Origin: Nitrospirota bacterium
Lineage (GTDB): Bacteria; Nitrospirota; Thermodesulfovibrionia; Thermodesulfovibrionales; JdFR-85
Direction of reading: 5' to 3'
Assembly (NCBI GenBank): GCA_035873375.1
Contig: JAYWMQ010000013.1
Coordinates: forward strand, 1 to 64,000
Length of the DNA stretch: 64,000 bases
Under the pieces are notes generated by a model. The model was not told the DNA's origin. It searched no databases and saw only the letters and a program-made list of their open reading frames with translations. A program made the translations under genes and the position numbers. How positions within the stretch are numbered: position 1 is the first letter of the stretch; the number at the start of each line of letters is the position of its first letter. Shown here one piece after another: positions 1 to 8,009 of this stretch.

Positions 1-191
1 TTATCAGGAAGCATCCTGTCTCGTTTGTTGTACTTCACGACTCAGACATAAAGGTATCGCGTAAATACAATGTCTTTTCAATTCCCACAACATTTCTGAT
101 TGACAAAAAGGGCAAGATAGTCGAGAAATTCCTTGGCGGACATGACTGGACATCCCCTGAGATCAGAAAAAAAATTGATGGGCTTTTATAA
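1..191 (+). CDS. Thioredoxin-like (TlpA/ResA-type) protein, C-terminal end only
   Basis: The window opens inside a gene whose last 62 codons are readable from base 3 to a TAA at 189-191. The translation holds the end of a thioredoxin fold: a strand followed by SIPTTFLID with the cis-proline, then KKGKIVEKFLGG and a short amphipathic tail. This order (cis-Pro strand, D-K/x-G turn, hydrophobic strand, C-terminal helix) is typical of TlpA/ResA/AhpC-TSA redox proteins, often periplasmic. The CXXC region and any signal peptide lie outside the window, so activity and location cannot be judged. It ends 56 nt before uvrA on the same strand. Confidence 0.72.
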   Translation, partial: IRKHPVSFVVLHDSDIKVSRKYNVFSIPTTFLIDKKGKIVEKFLGGHDWTSPEIRKKIDGLL

Positions 192-247
192 CAAAACAGA
201 ACAGAGTACCAGAACTGCAGAGCAAGAAAACAACAGACAATAAATAC

Positions 248-3070
248 ATGCGTTACCTGATAATAGAAGGGGCCCGGCAGAATAATCTCAGGAATATTTC
301 CCTCCGTCTCCCTCATAACAGCATAATAGCAGTAACAGGCCTTTCAGGTTCGGGAAAGTCCTCGCTTGCATTTGATACCATATTTGCCGAGGGTCAGTGG
401 AGGTTTATTGAATCACTCTCCACCTATGCAAGGCTTTTCCTTGAAAAGCTCGACCGCCCGGACGTTGATTCCATCCGGAACATAAGGCCTGCAATCGCCC
501 TTGAGCAGAAAAACCCTGTCAAGGGGGCCCGTTCAACAGTGGGAACCCTTACCGAGATTTACGACCTCTTCCGTATTCTCTATGCAAGGATTGCAAGACC
601 CTATTGTCCAGAGTGCACTAAAGAAATAAGGCGGTGGAGCGTTGATGAGATCATCACGGAACTCCTGGGACATTACAACAATGAAAGGGTAATGATAACC
701 TTTGAGACATCCGCCCCCCCGGAAGAACTATTGAAAAAAGGTTTTTCACGCATATGGAACGGCCATGAGATAGTAGAGTTGGGAGTAAAAAAGTCTGATT
801 CCGATGTTCAAAAACCCGCAATCCGTGACTCGCAAACGCTAATCGACAAACCGGCAGTGGTTGTTGACAGGGTAGTAATCAAGAACAGCCCGAGATTAAC
901 AGACTCTCTTGAGCTTGCTTACAGGGAAGGTTGCGGCAGGGTTACACTCTACCTCTTCAGGCAGGGCAATGGCGCCCTTAACATCATGCCCCTGAGGTTT
1001 TCTGCAGAAACCGTCTGCGACTCCTGTGGTACAGAGGTGCCGGAGCCAACGCCGCTGTTATTCTCATTCAACCACCCGGTTGGTGCCTGCCCGGAATGCA
1101 AGGGATTCGGCAATATTCTGAAATATGATGAGACCCTTATAGTTCCTGACCCATCACTTTCAATTACAGAGGGGGCAATAGAGCCATGGGAGAAGCCTGC
1201 TGCCAGGTGGTGGAAGGAGCAGATACTCAGTGGGGCAAAAAAGGAAGGCATTGACCTCCACAAACCATTTTCAGACCTTACAGATGAAGAAAAGGAAAAA
1301 ATATTCAGGGGCAGCAGACATTTTTACGGGATAGACGATTTTTTTGAGGACCTTGAAACCAAACGCTATAAACTACACGTCAGGGTTTTTCTAAGCCGTT
1401 ACCGCTCTCCGGAGACCTGTCCTTCCTGCAAGGGCAAACGACTCAGAAAGGAATCACTCGTCTACAGGATTGCAGGACAGGATATTGCCGGGCTTGGTGA
1501 GATGCCGATCGGGAATCTCCTGTCTTTTTTCAGCAGCATCGGGCTCACCTCACATGAACTGGACATCTCCAGAGAGGTTCTGAGACAGGTGCGGATGAAG
1601 CTTGAGTTCCTGAAGAGAGTGGGGCTCTATTATCTTACCCTGAACAGGCTTGGCAAAACACTCTCCGGAGGAGAATACCAGCGGGTAAACCTTGCAAACC
1701 AGATAGCCTCATACCTTACAGGCACCCTCTACGTCCTTGATGAACCCACAGTCGGACTCCATGCAAGGGACACGGACAGGATTATAACCATTATCAGGGA
1801 GATAACCTCTCTGGGCAACACGGTAATAGTAGTGGAGCATGACAGAAAGGTCATCAACTCTTCAGACTGGGTGGTTGAACTTGGTCCCGGTGGAGGACGG
1901 AAGGGTGGAGAGATCGTCTATTCAGGGCCAAGGGATGCTTTTTTAAATACCGATACCGTAACTGCACGATACCTGAAAGGGCTTGACAGGGAGAGACTCC
2001 AGACCCTCTGGAAGAGGGGGATTAAATCACTCAGGGTCAAAAAACGCTTTACCCTGAAAGGGGCCCGGGGAAATAATCTCAAGGGCATAGACCTTAAAAT
2101 TCCTCTGGACAGTTTCACCGTAGTAACCGGGGTTTCCGGTTCAGGAAAGAGCTCACTCATTGTGGAGACCCTTTACCGGGCACTGGCACGCCATTTCAGA
2201 CACTCCCGCGAGCATCCCCTCCCCCTTGATTCCATCAAGGGAGCTGAACACCTGAAGGGGGTGCGCCTTATTGACCAGGCGCCTATCGGAAAGACCCCGC
2301 GCTCAAACCCTGCAACCTACCTCAAGGTTTTTGACTATATAAGAAAACTGTTTGCAGCACAACCATACTCAAGGGCCCATGGATATACGCCGGGATTTTT
2401 CTCCTTCAATGTCTCCGGTGGTAGATGCGAAAGGTGTAAGGGGGAGGGGTTTGAAAGGCTTGAGATGTATTTTTTTGAAGACCTGTTTGTCAAGTGTGAA
2501 GAGTGCGACGGCAGACGTTACGGGCCTGAGGCATTAAAGATAACCTACCGGGGGAAAAACATCCATGATGTCCTTGAGATGACGGTAGATGAGGCAGTGC
2601 AGTTTTTCTTCACAGAGGAGTTTATACGCTCAAAACTTGCAATCATGCAGGAGATTGCCCTTGGCTATCTCAGACTTGGACAGTCAGCCACAACCCTGTC
2701 GGGCGGTGAAGCCCAGCGGCTCAAGATATGCGCTGAACTTGGCAGTACAAAAAAGAAAACAGGTCTCCTGTACATACTCGATGAGCCAACTGTAGGGCTG
2801 CACTACAGGGACGTCCTTGCACTCTTAAAGGTACTGAGGCGTCTTGTTGATGAGGGCAATACCGTGGTTGTAATTGAGCACAACCTGGATGTAGTCAGTG
2901 TGGCGGACTGGGTGATAGACCTTGGCCCTGAGGGGGGACCGGAGGGTGGCAACATCGTGTTTGAAGGCCCCCCGGAAAAACTCATATTCTGCAGCGACTC
3001 CCATACAGGGAGATACCTCAAGGAGGAGGGATACAAGATAGAGACTTTATCTCAAATCGTGTATAATTAA
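248..3070 (+). CDS. uvrA: Excinuclease ABC subunit A (UvrA), slightly divergent
   Basis: Damage-recognition ATPase of nucleotide excision repair; it loads UvrB at lesions. At 940 aa it has the usual UvrA length and tandem-ABC layout. Walker A 1 is GLSGSGKSS near residue 31; the [11 protein letters not shown] segment opens the UvrB-binding region. A zinc module has two CxxC pairs (CDSCG ... CPEC) near residues 258-281. Signature 1 is LSGGEYQR with DEPTVGLH. Walker A 2 is GVSGSGKSS, a second zinc module follows (CERC ... CEEC), and signature 2 is LSGGEAQR with DEPTVGLH. The first signature has Y where Ala is usual and both Walker B tails read TVGLH rather than SIGLH/TTGLH, so it could be a UvrA paralogue. 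The partner uvrB lies in the same window at 49.7 kb. FxsA begins 3 nt after the stop. Confidence 0.86.
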   Translation: MRYLIIEGARQNNLRNISLRLPHNSIIAVTGLSGSGKSSLAFDTIFAEGQWRFIESLSTYARLFLEKLDRPDVDSIRNIRPAIALEQKNPVKGARSTVGTLTEIYDLFRILYARIARPYCPECTKEIRRWSVDEIITELLGHYNNERVMITFETSAPPEELLKKGFSRIWNGHEIVELGVKKSDSDVQKPAIRDSQTLIDKPAVVVDRVVIKNSPRLTDSLELAYREGCGRVTLYLFRQGNGALNIMPLRFSAETVCDSCGTEVPEPTPLLFSFNHPVGACPECKGFGNILKYDETLIVPDPSLSITEGAIEPWEKPAARWWKEQILSGAKKEGIDLHKPFSDLTDEEKEKIFRGSRHFYGIDDFFEDLETKRYKLHVRVFLSRYRSPETCPSCKGKRLRKESLVYRIAGQDIAGLGEMPIGNLLSFFSSIGLTSHELDISREVLRQVRMKLEFLKRVGLYYLTLNRLGKTLSGGEYQRVNLANQIASYLTGTLYVLDEPTVGLHARDTDRIITIIREITSLGNTVIVVEHDRKVINSSDWVVELGPGGGRKGGEIVYSGPRDAFLNTDTVTARYLKGLDRERLQTLWKRGIKSLRVKKRFTLKGARGNNLKGIDLKIPLDSFTVVTGVSGSGKSSLIVETLYRALARHFRHSREHPLPLDSIKGAEHLKGVRLIDQAPIGKTPRSNPATYLKVFDYIRKLFAAQPYSRAHGYTPGFFSFNVSGGRCERCKGEGFERLEMYFFEDLFVKCEECDGRRYGPEALKITYRGKNIHDVLEMTVDEAVQFFFTEEFIRSKLAIMQEIALGYLRLGQSATTLSGGEAQRLKICAELGSTKKKTGLLYILDEPTVGLHYRDVLALLKVLRRLVDEGNTVVVIEHNLDVVSVADWVIDLGPEGGPEGGNIVFEGPPEKLIFCSDSHTGRYLKEEGYKIETLSQIVYN

Positions 3071-3073
3071 ATA

Positions 3074-3454
3074 ATGTTCTTTAAATTATTGGTGATATTT
3101 ATTGTTGTCCCTGTTGTTGAGCTTTCCCTTTTAATAAAGGTTGGTTCTATTATCGGCACCTTAAACACAATAATCATAGTATTGCTGACTGCCGCCATAG
3201 GCGCCTACATGGTCAAACTGGAGGGGCTGGGCGTTATGTACCGCATACAGAAAAACCTGATGGAAGGCATCTTCCCTGCTGAAGAGTTGATAGACGGCGT
3301 GATGATCCTGATAGCAGGCGTACTCCTCCTTACCCCTGGATTCATTACTGATATAATCGGGTTCCTTATGGTCTTTCCGGGCTCAAGGAATGTAATTAAA
3401 AGGCTTGCAAGACGTTATTTTGATAGACGCATAACCTCTGTACATATCCGCTAA
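3074..3454 (+). CDS. fxsA: FxsA family membrane protein
   Basis: Small (126 aa) inner-membrane protein of the FxsA family; in E. coli overexpression relieves F-plasmid exclusion of phage T7, and its normal role is unknown. Four hydrophobic segments are visible: residues 3-22, 28-46 and two around 75-108. The family pattern is clear (VVPVVELSLLIKVGS near the N-terminus, LLLTPGFITDIIG in the last membrane stretch), followed by a basic tail. It starts 3 nt after the uvrA stop and no Shine-Dalgarno is obvious. A TATAAT at 3062-3067 sits 6 nt before the ATG, so it may be co-transcribed with uvrA or use its own short-leader start. Confidence 0.85.
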   Translation: MFFKLLVIFIVVPVVELSLLIKVGSIIGTLNTIIIVLLTAAIGAYMVKLEGLGVMYRIQKNLMEGIFPAEELIDGVMILIAGVLLLTPGFITDIIGFLMVFPGSRNVIKRLARRYFDRRITSVHIR

Positions 3455-3520
3455 TAATTCAAATCACTCCGCTCCATTTTTGATTTCGATCAGGATATCC
3501 GGTTCCATGGTTACAACTTT

Positions 3521-3550
3521 TTGTAGATGATGCGGGTATTTTGATATAAT
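3521..3550 (+). promoter_or_regulatory. Candidate sigma70-type promoter of hisG
   Basis: TTGTAG at 3521-3526 and TATAAT at 3545-3550 are 18 nt apart, and the -10 is preceded by TG (TGATATAAT, extended -10). Predicted transcription would start near 3557, giving a leader of about 70 nt before hisG. Inference from sequence pattern only. Confidence 0.45.
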
Positions 3551-3629
3551 AGATTCCCGCGTCAGCTACTAAACAAAGCCTTCGTGGCAAATACATAATC
3601 TGTATTAAAAACTCAGGAAGGAGACTCAG

Positions 3630-4511
3630 ATGCCGGCAAAGAATATACTGAAACTCGGACTTCCCAAGGGAAGCCTTCAGGAGGCAACACTGAAACTTTT
3701 CAGAAAGGCAGGCTATCATATCACCGTCTCACATCGCTCCTACTATCCTGCAATCGATGACCCGAAGATACAGCCAATGCTTATAAGGGCTCAGGAGATG
3801 GCAAGGTATGTGGACTACGGAATCCTCGATTGCGGCCTCACAGGATATGACTGGATACTTGAACAGAACGCTGATGTGAAAGAGATAGCCGAGCTTAAAT
3901 ATGCCAAGGAGGGCCTGAGACCCGTAAAATGGGTTATCGCCGTGCCTGCGGATTCAAAGATAAAGACAGTCGAAGACCTTAACGGCAAGAGGATAGCCAC
4001 TGAACTGGTTGCCTTCACCAAGCGCTACCTCAAATCCAGGAATATAAAGGCAACCGTGGATTTCTCCTGGGGCGCAACAGAGGTCAAACCCCCGCATCTT
4101 GCAGACGCCATAGTCGAGCTAACAGAAACAGGAACCTCCCTCAGGGCCAATAATCTCAGGGTGATAGAGACCATTCTGGTATCAAGCACGCGTTTTATCT
4201 CCAACAAAAAGGCATGGAAAGAGCCCTGGAAGAAGCAGAAGATGGAGAACCTGATTATGCTCCTTAGAGGGGCCCTCGAGGCCGCAGAGCGGGTAGGGCT
4301 GAAGATGAATCTCCCTGAAAAGTCCCTCAAAAAGATACTCTCTCTCCTGCCGGCCATGCACTCTCCCACTATCTCGGTACTTACTGCCAAAGACTGGTAT
4401 GATATTGACGTGGTGATAGAGGAAAGGCTTTTAAGGGACCTTATCCCCAAACTCAAAAGTGAGGGGGCCACAGGAATTGTGGAATATCAATTAAACAAGG
4501 TTATCCCCTGA
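3630..4511 (+). CDS. hisG: ATP phosphoribosyltransferase, long form (HisG)
   Basis: Catalyses the first step of histidine synthesis, joining ATP and PRPP to give phosphoribosyl-ATP; cytoplasmic hexamer. At 293 aa it is the long form. The N-terminal two-lobe catalytic part (about residues 1-215) has [15 protein letters not shown] and [14 protein letters not shown]. The PRPP-binding stretch is [16 protein letters not shown]-terminal domain of about 75 residues corresponds to the ACT-like histidine-feedback domain, so HisZ should not be needed. Start ATG is supported by AGGAAGGAG just upstream. No other his gene is in the window, so hisG stands alone here. Confidence 0.93.
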   Translation: MPAKNILKLGLPKGSLQEATLKLFRKAGYHITVSHRSYYPAIDDPKIQPMLIRAQEMARYVDYGILDCGLTGYDWILEQNADVKEIAELKYAKEGLRPVKWVIAVPADSKIKTVEDLNGKRIATELVAFTKRYLKSRNIKATVDFSWGATEVKPPHLADAIVELTETGTSLRANNLRVIETILVSSTRFISNKKAWKEPWKKQKMENLIMLLRGALEAAERVGLKMNLPEKSLKKILSLLPAMHSPTISVLTAKDWYDIDVVIEERLLRDLIPKLKSEGATGIVEYQLNKVIP

Positions 4512-4535
4512 GCAGAGATCAGACAGTCAGCAGGG

Positions 4536-4722
4536 GATGTGAATTTTACCTTTACTTCCCTTTCAGAGTATGTAACAATGTAGTTAGACCAAAGTATCTG
4601 ATATTTTAGGAAGGTACCGAAGTCTATACACATTGGTTTAACCGGGGGTGCCATTTGGGGAGGGGTCTGGTTAGGTAGCACAATATCAATGCTATGACTG
4701 GTTGTTTGTAGTAAACGGGGGC
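4536..4722. repeat. 187-bp diverged direct repeat, copy 1
   Basis: Opens with GATGTGAATTTTACC and closes near GGTTGTTTGTAGT. Copy 2 starts 322 bp downstream in the same orientation. Both ends and a central block (GGTTTAACCGGGG) are strongly conserved while the middle has diverged with almost no length change. A minus-strand reading frame is open in both copies and shares the string REVKVKFTS. Origin unknown. Confidence 0.7.
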
Positions 4723-4857
4723 TTGCTACAAGCGGTTGAAGCTGTTTTCTTCTGTCATGTTGCTGAAAAACTCCTCAATATGTCACCCCCTAAAATAAAC
4801 CCGGGGGAGCCAGCCTTAACAGACTGATTTCAGAGGTAATTAATCAAAAACCACCAT

Positions 4858-5044
4858 GATGTGAATTTTACCTTTACTTCCCTTCCGGATAATGTAACAA
4901 TGTAGTCAGACGAAAACAAGGGGTGTTTTTCAAAAAACACCGAAGTCTCTCCAAGTGGTTTAACCGGGGTTGCCATTGGAGGAAGGGTCTGGTAGGTACA
5001 TATTACAAGCAAAGCCCTGCCTGGTTGTTTGCAGTCAAGGGGCT
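4858..5044. repeat. 187-bp diverged direct repeat, copy 2
   Basis: Second copy of the element at 4536-4722, same orientation and virtually the same length. It contains a local inverted pair (GGTGTTTTT / AAAAACACC, 4922-4944) absent from copy 1. Its minus-strand frame continues longer (4830-5135) but resembles no family I know. Confidence 0.7.
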
Positions 5045-5187
5045 CAATACAAAATGACAAAAATGTCTTCTTCCATATCTTACCAAAGAATACCAAGTCC
5101 CTGCAGTATTGCTTTATTATTGGTTGTGCTGTCAATTTTTCTTTGAGGGGTGAGCACTCTCAAACTACTCAAATATAAGTAAGCATA

Positions 5188-5329
5188 GTATAACTATCAT
5201 TGAATAATTGGTCTATTTCTGTATATCATTACAAATATCATGATATACAGTTAGTTATTTATAAATAACCAGCAAAAAACTTGTCAAATATCATTTTAAT
5301 CGGGTAAACTTTGAAGATATACAGAAATT
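5188..5329 (+). repeat. 142-bp leader element, copy 1 (promoter and iterons)
   Basis: Same length and about nine in ten bases identical to 7177-7318; each copy lies directly upstream of a cassette gene (35 and 15 nt away). Contents: an 11-bp perfect inverted pair (CTGTATATCAT 5219-5229 with ATGATATACAG 5240-5250), a 16-bp perfect palindrome (GTTATTTATAAATAAC 5254-5269), a promoter-like TTGTCA (5281-5286) 18 nt from TAAACT (5305-5310), and a further GATATACAG at 5316-5324. The three TATACAG-type sites bracketing the promoter look like operator iterons. Could be a mobile promoter, a MITE or a relic of an attI region. Confidence 0.7.
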
Positions 5330-5364
5330 CTATACTAACTGGTTATAAATCTAAGGATGGATAA

Positions 5365-5826
5365 ATGGCTAAATGGTGCACAATAGCTCCAATTCTTTAT
5401 TCAGATATAGAGAAAAAAATAGACATCCCTTTTGAACTTGGAAATGGTGTACGTTTAATATCATTACCAGAATGGCTCAAAGAAGATACAATGACTAAGT
5501 ATCTTGATTATAGCAAACGGGATCGATTAATTAATTATGCCAACTACGCTATAGAAGTAACATATGATGCTGATTCCTATGGGACACCTGATCCTGATTG
5601 GAAAGGGAAATACCCAAGGTCACTGCAGGAGCGGGCATTTGAATTTATCAATCTATGCAATATTGCTATCTGGATAGCAAACCCTTGTGATTTCCGATAT
5701 GAACTTATTTATGATGTTTACGAACATAATGAGAAATGGAATTTTAAGTCATACAATGAATATATTGGATTGAAACCCCATAAAAAATATATGGATTATA
5801 AATTGAATATGATAGATCTTCTTTAA
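5365..5826 (+). CDS. Cassette protein of unknown function (153 aa)
   Basis: I do not recognise a named family. The protein is soluble-looking, aromatic-rich and acidic. It begins MAKWCTIAPILY, has an LPEWLKED segment, then DPDWKGKYPRSLQERAFEFI and a hydrophobic LCNIAIWIANP stretch. The composition suggests the N-terminal part of a larger protein; 153 aa may be a shortened version fixed by cassette formation. AAGGATGG lies about 6 nt before the ATG. The stop codon overlaps the 5' core of attC A, as is usual for cassette genes. The 142-bp leader upstream supplies a possible promoter. AT-rich codon use is unlike hisG. Confidence 0.65.
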   Translation: MAKWCTIAPILYSDIEKKIDIPFELGNGVRLISLPEWLKEDTMTKYLDYSKRDRLINYANYAIEVTYDADSYGTPDPDWKGKYPRSLQERAFEFINLCNIAIWIANPCDFRYELIYDVYEHNEKWNFKSYNEYIGLKPHKKYMDYKLNMIDLL

Positions 5827-5953
5827 CAAAAAACATGCTCTTGAATGCTCAACCGCAGGACCCTTTTTGATTTTGTTTAGTTTGAGAAATGCAAATCATA
5901 TTGATTGCTTGCAACGCTATAAAGATTGAGCATCAGAGATATTCATGTTAAGT
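5821..5953 (+). repeat. Integron attC site A
   Basis: 5' core CTTTAAC (5821-5827) and 3' core GTTAAGT (5947-5953, exact GTTRRRY). The arms pair as ATGCTCAA with TTGAGCAT, then TTG-like/CA-GAG with single extra bases on the 5' side. The 3' arm runs through 5927-5953, so the following gene must start after it. Confidence 0.68.
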
Positions 5954-5955
5954 TT

Positions 5956-6411
5956 ATGAAAAACTTTAAAACACCAGAAATACTATATTACGAAACGGAC
6001 AACTCATGTGCATTATGTAGCACTAAAGGCACTAATTTGTTAACTGTTCACCATATTGATGAAAATAGAGTTAACAACACATACGACAATCTGATCGTTC
6101 TTTGTCATAATTGCCACTCGCCTTATCATGATCCAAATCACTCAGAACCAACAAAAGAAGAAATAGAGAATAGAAAGAGAAACTTAATCCATAAAACCAT
6201 TACAACTTTTGGCTTAAACGCAATGAAAATTGCGCATCGTAACAATTTTGGTGTTGTCGCATTTCCCTATATGCTCTACCATCTTTGTGAACTCGATTAC
6301 ATGAAAAAGGAAGAAGCACAAATGGGGTACGGCAAAATTGAAGATGCAACAGCAAGATTTTCTATCACTCCACATGGTAGTAATGTTTTAGAAAAATGGT
6401 TCGACGAATAA
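5956..6411 (+). CDS. HNH endonuclease (cassette gene)
   Basis: Predicted DNA nuclease of the HNH/McrA type, 151 aa from the ATG at 5956. A CALC pair near residue 20 is followed by VHHIDENRVNN (first His and Asn region) and LIVLCHNCH (second Cys pair and final His), giving CxxC...HH...N...CxxC-H as in the zinc-bound beta-beta-alpha-metal fold. The remaining C-terminal half (about 90 aa) is an alpha-helical region I cannot assign. A TTG at 5926 would extend the frame, but it lies inside the attC A arm, so 5956 is preferred. Restriction, homing or phage-defence roles are all possible. Confidence 0.8.
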   Translation: MKNFKTPEILYYETDNSCALCSTKGTNLLTVHHIDENRVNNTYDNLIVLCHNCHSPYHDPNHSEPTKEEIENRKRNLIHKTITTFGLNAMKIAHRNNFGVVAFPYMLYHLCELDYMKKEEAQMGYGKIEDATARFSITPHGSNVLEKWFDE

Positions 6412-6414
6412 ACA

Positions 6415-6517
6415 ACTTAACAAAGTGCTAAAGCCGACCCGGTAACCCCCGGCGGTTTTTCCTGAACTTGTGGTTTATTATAATCTGTGCCCGGGCCAGC
6501 TTATCACCACGTTGAGG
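6415..6517 (+). repeat. Integron attC site B
   Basis: The 5' arm ACTTAACAAAGTGCTAAAGC at 6415 pairs imperfectly with the 3' arm GCTTATCACCACGTTGAG ending 6516. Paired blocks are AAC/GTT, GTG/CAC, TAA/TTA, GC/GC and CCCGG/CCGGG. The last bases of the 3' core (GTTGAGG) deviate from GTTRRRY, possibly because an insertion sequence end begins there. Confidence 0.72.
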
Positions 6518-6597
6518 CTGTAGAAAAAGTCTTAAAAGGGCTATAATATCGCCATATTCATAGCAATAGAAACAAAGACACCGCTTAGGAGGAAGGG

Positions 6598-7104
6598 ATG
6601 GCGAGATACAAAGAGTATGACTATTCGCAGGGGAAATTCATACCGATATATTTTGACAAGCAGATCATGCCTGGGACATTTGAGTATACCCTTCATTATT
6701 TAATCGACAACGAAATAGACCTTTCAGTTTTTGACCTGCGCTATCGGAACGATGAACCCGGAGCACCAGCATACGATCCTGCAATACTGTTGAAGATAAT
6801 ACTGTATGCATATTCACGCGGGATAACGTCAAGCAGGAAGATAGCGCAGTGCTGCCGGGAGAACGTCATATTCATGGCATTGTCAGCGGATACACAGCCA
6901 CATTTTACGACAATAGCGGACTTTATCTCGACACTGGATGAGGAGATCATCCGTCTTTTTCTGGAAGTGTTAATGGTCTGCGATGAGATGGAGTTGATAG
7001 GGGGGAAGATGTTTGCGGTAGACGGGTGCAAGATGCCCATCGGTCAGGTAGGTAACGTTATTGACTACGTTGACTTACTGCTTTTCCCTTGTGGGAATCG
7101 TTGA
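6598..7104 (+). pseudogene. Truncated IS1182-type transposase
   Basis: The first 150 or so residues match the N-terminal region of IS1182/IS5-group transposases (DUF772-like): SQGKFIPIYFDKQIMPGTFEYTLHYL, YDPAILLKIILYAYSRGI, SSRKIAQCCREN, then FAVDGCKMPI carrying the first catalytic Asp. Full-length relatives are about 400-500 aa; here the frame loses similarity after that Asp and stops at 168 aa, so the second Asp and Glu are missing. AGGAGGAAGGG precedes the ATG and TATAAT lies at 6542-6547. The likely left end (GAGGCTGTAGAAAAAGTC, about 6514-6531) abuts attC B. No right end was recognised. Non-functional remnant. Confidence 0.82.
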
Positions 7105-7176
7105 GGAAGGCGTTGTTGTGAGGGGACTTTGAGGATTAAAAATAAAGGATGAAAAAAGGTAGCAGTAATCCTGGAT

Positions 7177-7318
7177 GTATAATTATCATTGAACAATTGG
7201 TCTGTTTCAGTATATCATTACAAATATCATGCTATACAGTTAGTTCATTATAAATAACCAGTAAAAAACTTGTCAAATATCATTTTAATCGGGTAAACTC
7301 AGGTGGTATACAGAAATT
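7177..7318 (+). repeat. 142-bp leader element, copy 2
   Basis: Second copy of the 5188-5329 element, identical in length. The promoter pair is kept exactly (TTGTCA 7270-7275, 18 nt, TAAACT 7294-7299). The three TATACAG-type sites are kept with one or two changes each, while the 16-bp palindrome is broken. It lies 15 nt before the HEPN gene. Confidence 0.7.
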
Positions 7319-7333
7319 GCACAATCATTTGTT

Positions 7334-7843
7334 ATGTGTAGATTATTTAAAAAGATGAGAGTCTTTAAAACGAGTGACGGATTTAAGCCAGATGATTTAT
7401 TAAAGTTTGCAATAGATCACCTGAGGTCAGCAAATTTGTTGTTTAACCGGAGTCCTATATGTTTTGATTCAGGAGGATATTTATCACACTTGGGACTGGA
7501 GTTGATTTTGAAATCGATTCTTCTCAGCAAAACAGGTGAGTTCCCGGCAATACATGATTTAAAAAGGTTATACAAAATAGCAAAAAAATCAGGATATAAG
7601 TTAGAAAAGGATGAAGAAGATATATTAAAGAAAATTAATCAGTTTTATTATCTGCGTTATGCAAATCCCCTGAGGCCTGTTGAAATAGGTGATGAGGATT
7701 GGCAGTTAATTGAAAATGCTGCAAATACGTTACTATCGTTCTTTCCAGAGAAAACACTAAAAGAATTATATGCGAGTGATTATAATGAAAAAGGTGGCAG
7801 AATACTGATGAAGAAGGAAAAGGAAATCGACAAAAACACATAA
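7334..7843 (+). CDS. HEPN domain protein (cassette gene)
   Basis: 169-aa all-helical protein resembling HEPN proteins: an N-terminal helix DDLLKFAIDHLRSANLLF, then GGYLSHLGLELILKSILL, then a PAIHDLKRLYK turn. HEPN proteins include RNases of toxin-antitoxin and abortive-infection systems. The catalytic R-x4-6-H motif is not clearly present (YLRYANP is the nearest), so it may be a non-catalytic or substrate-binding member. No nucleotidyltransferase partner is adjacent. ATG 7334 is chosen; ATG 7355 is an alternative, and neither has a strong ribosome site. The stop overlaps the 5' end of attC C. The upstream 142-bp leader is the likely promoter. Confidence 0.68.
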   Translation: MCRLFKKMRVFKTSDGFKPDDLLKFAIDHLRSANLLFNRSPICFDSGGYLSHLGLELILKSILLSKTGEFPAIHDLKRLYKIAKKSGYKLEKDEEDILKKINQFYYLRYANPLRPVEIGDEDWQLIENAANTLLSFFPEKTLKELYASDYNEKGGRILMKKEKEIDKNT

Positions 7844-7966
7844 CAACGACATGCACCTAATGCAGACCAGCGTTACTTTTTTTGTTGCAATAGTTTATGT
7901 TTTTCAAATTGTCTTTCACCTTGTTCATATTCTTCATGGTCTGCATAGGTGATGTAGGCGTTATAT
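7838..7966 (+). repeat. Integron attC site C
   Basis: Very clear attC. The 5' arm (7838-7872) and 3' arm (7933-7966) pair through ATAAC/GTTAT, ACAT/ATGT, ACCTA/TAGGT and TGCAGACCA/TGGTCTGCA, with single unpaired bases on the 5' arm. 3' core GTTATAT at 7960-7966; 129 bp in all. Confidence 0.85.
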
Positions 7967-8009
7967 TGCTCAAAATAGTACAACTTATCATCAAATGGTT
8001 TAAACCAAT

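Larger units (their letters stand above)
4512..5364. other. Gene-free stretch between hisG and the cassette region
   Basis: I see no convincing gene in these 850 bases. The stretch holds two diverged 187-bp direct repeats (4536-4722 and 4858-5044) and, at 5188-5329, the first copy of the 142-bp leader. Base composition becomes AT-rich from about 5150, marking the left edge of the foreign block. Short minus-strand open frames cross the 187-bp repeats but lack family resemblance and ribosome sites. Confidence 0.6.

Noticed and set aside
4830-5135. 101-codon minus-strand open frame in the second 187-bp repeat
   Set aside because: No start signal or known domain; kept only as an observation about frame conservation between repeats, not as a gene.
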